NCBI GenBank assembly: GCA_949547975.1
Contig: CATITW010000278.1
Coordinates: forward strand, 1 to 7,829
Direction: 5' to 3'
Source: Cryomorphaceae bacterium
GTDB lineage: Bacteria > Bacteroidota > Bacteroidia > Flavobacteriales > Schleiferiaceae
DNA length: 7,829 bases
Below the pieces are notes generated by a model, which worked only from the letters and a program-made list of their open reading frames with translations, ran no database searches and was not told the DNA's origin. The stretch's first letter is position 1, and each line of letters opens with the position of its first letter. The translations under genes and the position numbers were made by a program. This document shows, in pieces, positions 7,200 to 7,829 of this stretch.

Positions 7200-7646
7200 A
7201 TGATTGACCTAAATAATCACAACCTATTTATGCGTGCCGCATTAGCCGAAGCGCACCAAGCTGCCGCCGTCGGAGAAGTACCTGTTGGCGCGGTTATCGT
7301 GGCTGGTGGACGTATCATCGCACGCACTCACAACCTGACCGAACGCCTAACCGACGTTACCGCACACGCTGAAATTCAAGCCATTACAGCAGCAAGCAAC
7401 TACCTCGGTGCCAAATACCTACCCAAATGTACCCTGTACGTCACCTTAGAGCCTTGCCCCATGTGCGCAGGAGCCCTATTCTGGTCACAGATCGGTACGG
7501 TCGTCTACGGCGCTTCGGATGCCAAACGTGGATTTAATGATCACGGCGGTAGCCTACATCCCAAAACCGAGATCATCCAAGGGGTGCTCGAAGAAGAATG
7601 CAGCGAAGTCATGAGCAGCTTCTTTGCTCAACGCAGAAAAAAGTAA
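7200..7646 (+). CDS. tadA: tRNA-specific adenosine deaminase TadA
   Basis: This zinc enzyme of the cytidine deaminase-like superfamily converts adenosine to inosine at wobble position 34 of tRNA-Arg(ACG), widening codon reading. The 148-residue length fits TadA. The zinc and catalytic signature is visible as TAHAEIQAI (55-63; His56 zinc ligand, Glu58 proton shuttle) and [12 protein letters not shown] (82-93; Cys86 and Cys89 zinc ligands). EVPVGAVIV (26-34) forms the N-terminal core, and [12 protein letters not shown] (101-112) is typical of TadA rather than guanine or cytosine deaminases. The ATG at 7200 is chosen because the open frame reaching back to 7050 runs through the 5' end of aspS on the other strand and adds 50 residues with no family resemblance. 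It is divergent from aspS, and its stop is one base from the next start codon, so it is probably co-transcribed with the symporter gene. Confidence 0.95.
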   Translation: MIDLNNHNLFMRAALAEAHQAAAVGEVPVGAVIVAGGRIIARTHNLTERLTDVTAHAEIQAITAASNYLGAKYLPKCTLYVTLEPCPMCAGALFWSQIGTVVYGASDAKRGFNDHGGSLHPKTEIIQGVLEEECSEVMSSFFAQRRKK

Positions 7647-7647
7647 C

Positions 7648-7829
7648 ATGTCACTTTCCACACTCGATATCATCGTCCTTGTTGGACTACTCCTACTTAC
7701 GATTGTCATAGGCCTGTATTTTGGCCGAAGTAAAAAAACCACATTAAGCGAATACTTCCTCGGCGGTCGTTCACTGCCCTGGTACATCGCTGGGATTTCG
7801 ATGGTCGCAACGACGTTTGCGGCAGACAC
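7648..7829 (+). CDS. Sodium:solute symporter (SSS family), N-terminal part
   Basis: Sixty full codons are visible before the window ends. The ATG lies one base after the tadA stop. The product starts with MSLSTLD and a first transmembrane helix (about residues 8-25), then a basic stretch FGRSKK (25-30). Next come LSEYFLGGRSLPWYIAGISM (33-52) and VATTFAAD (53-60). The pattern S-E-Y/F-F-L-G-G-R-x-L-P-W followed by a small-residue-rich second helix is characteristic of the SSS family (PutP/SGLT relatives), inner-membrane carriers that take up sugars, amino acids or other solutes with Na+. The substrate cannot be inferred from this fragment. The tight spacing to tadA points to shared transcription and possibly translational coupling rather than a shared pathway. 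Confidence 0.85.
   Translation, partial: MSLSTLDIIVLVGLLLLTIVIGLYFGRSKKTTLSEYFLGGRSLPWYIAGISMVATTFAAD

Noticed and set aside
7554..7829. Minus-strand open frame of 91 codons at the right edge
   Set aside because: It lies opposite the end of tadA and the start of the symporter, both of which have clear family motifs; it has none of its own.

Overview
The window looks like chromosomal DNA from a member of the Bacteroidota, probably a Flavobacteriales-type organism; the exact lineage is inference. The evidence is a long secreted protein ending in a type A type IX secretion (T9SS) sorting domain, promoter-like boxes of the Bacteroidota TAnnTTTG type in front of two genes, and moderate GC content with weak Shine-Dalgarno signals. 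No mobile element, CRISPR array, tRNA or rRNA was seen.

Layout: the left edge holds the last 35 codons of a ureohydrolase (agmatinase/arginase superfamily) on the + strand. After a 66-bp gap carrying a TACCTTTG box comes purQ (+), the glutaminase subunit of FGAM synthase, closed by a clear intrinsic terminator at 897-926. A second hairpin at 952-982 serves the convergent minus-strand gene. That gene fills 1007-5332 and encodes a 1441-residue secreted protein. It has a signal peptide, an Asp-box beta-propeller region of about 13 blades, a PKD domain, a MAM/jelly-roll-like domain, a second PKD domain, two to three Ig-like modules and the T9SS sorting tail. Its 5' neighbour on the same strand, 44 bp upstream, is aspS (aspartyl-tRNA synthetase, 5377-7134). 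A 65-bp divergent spacer separates aspS from tadA (tRNA adenosine deaminase, +). One base after tadA the N-terminus of a sodium:solute symporter begins and runs off the right edge.

Functionally, purQ, aspS and tadA are housekeeping genes for purine synthesis, tRNA charging and tRNA wobble editing. The large surface or secreted protein is the accessory element; no substrate can be assigned from sequence alone. I see no convincing undescribed multi-gene system here. The most interesting items are the architecture of the large propeller protein, its Asn-substituted Asp boxes and His-rich loop, and a small hairpin placed directly before its start codon.
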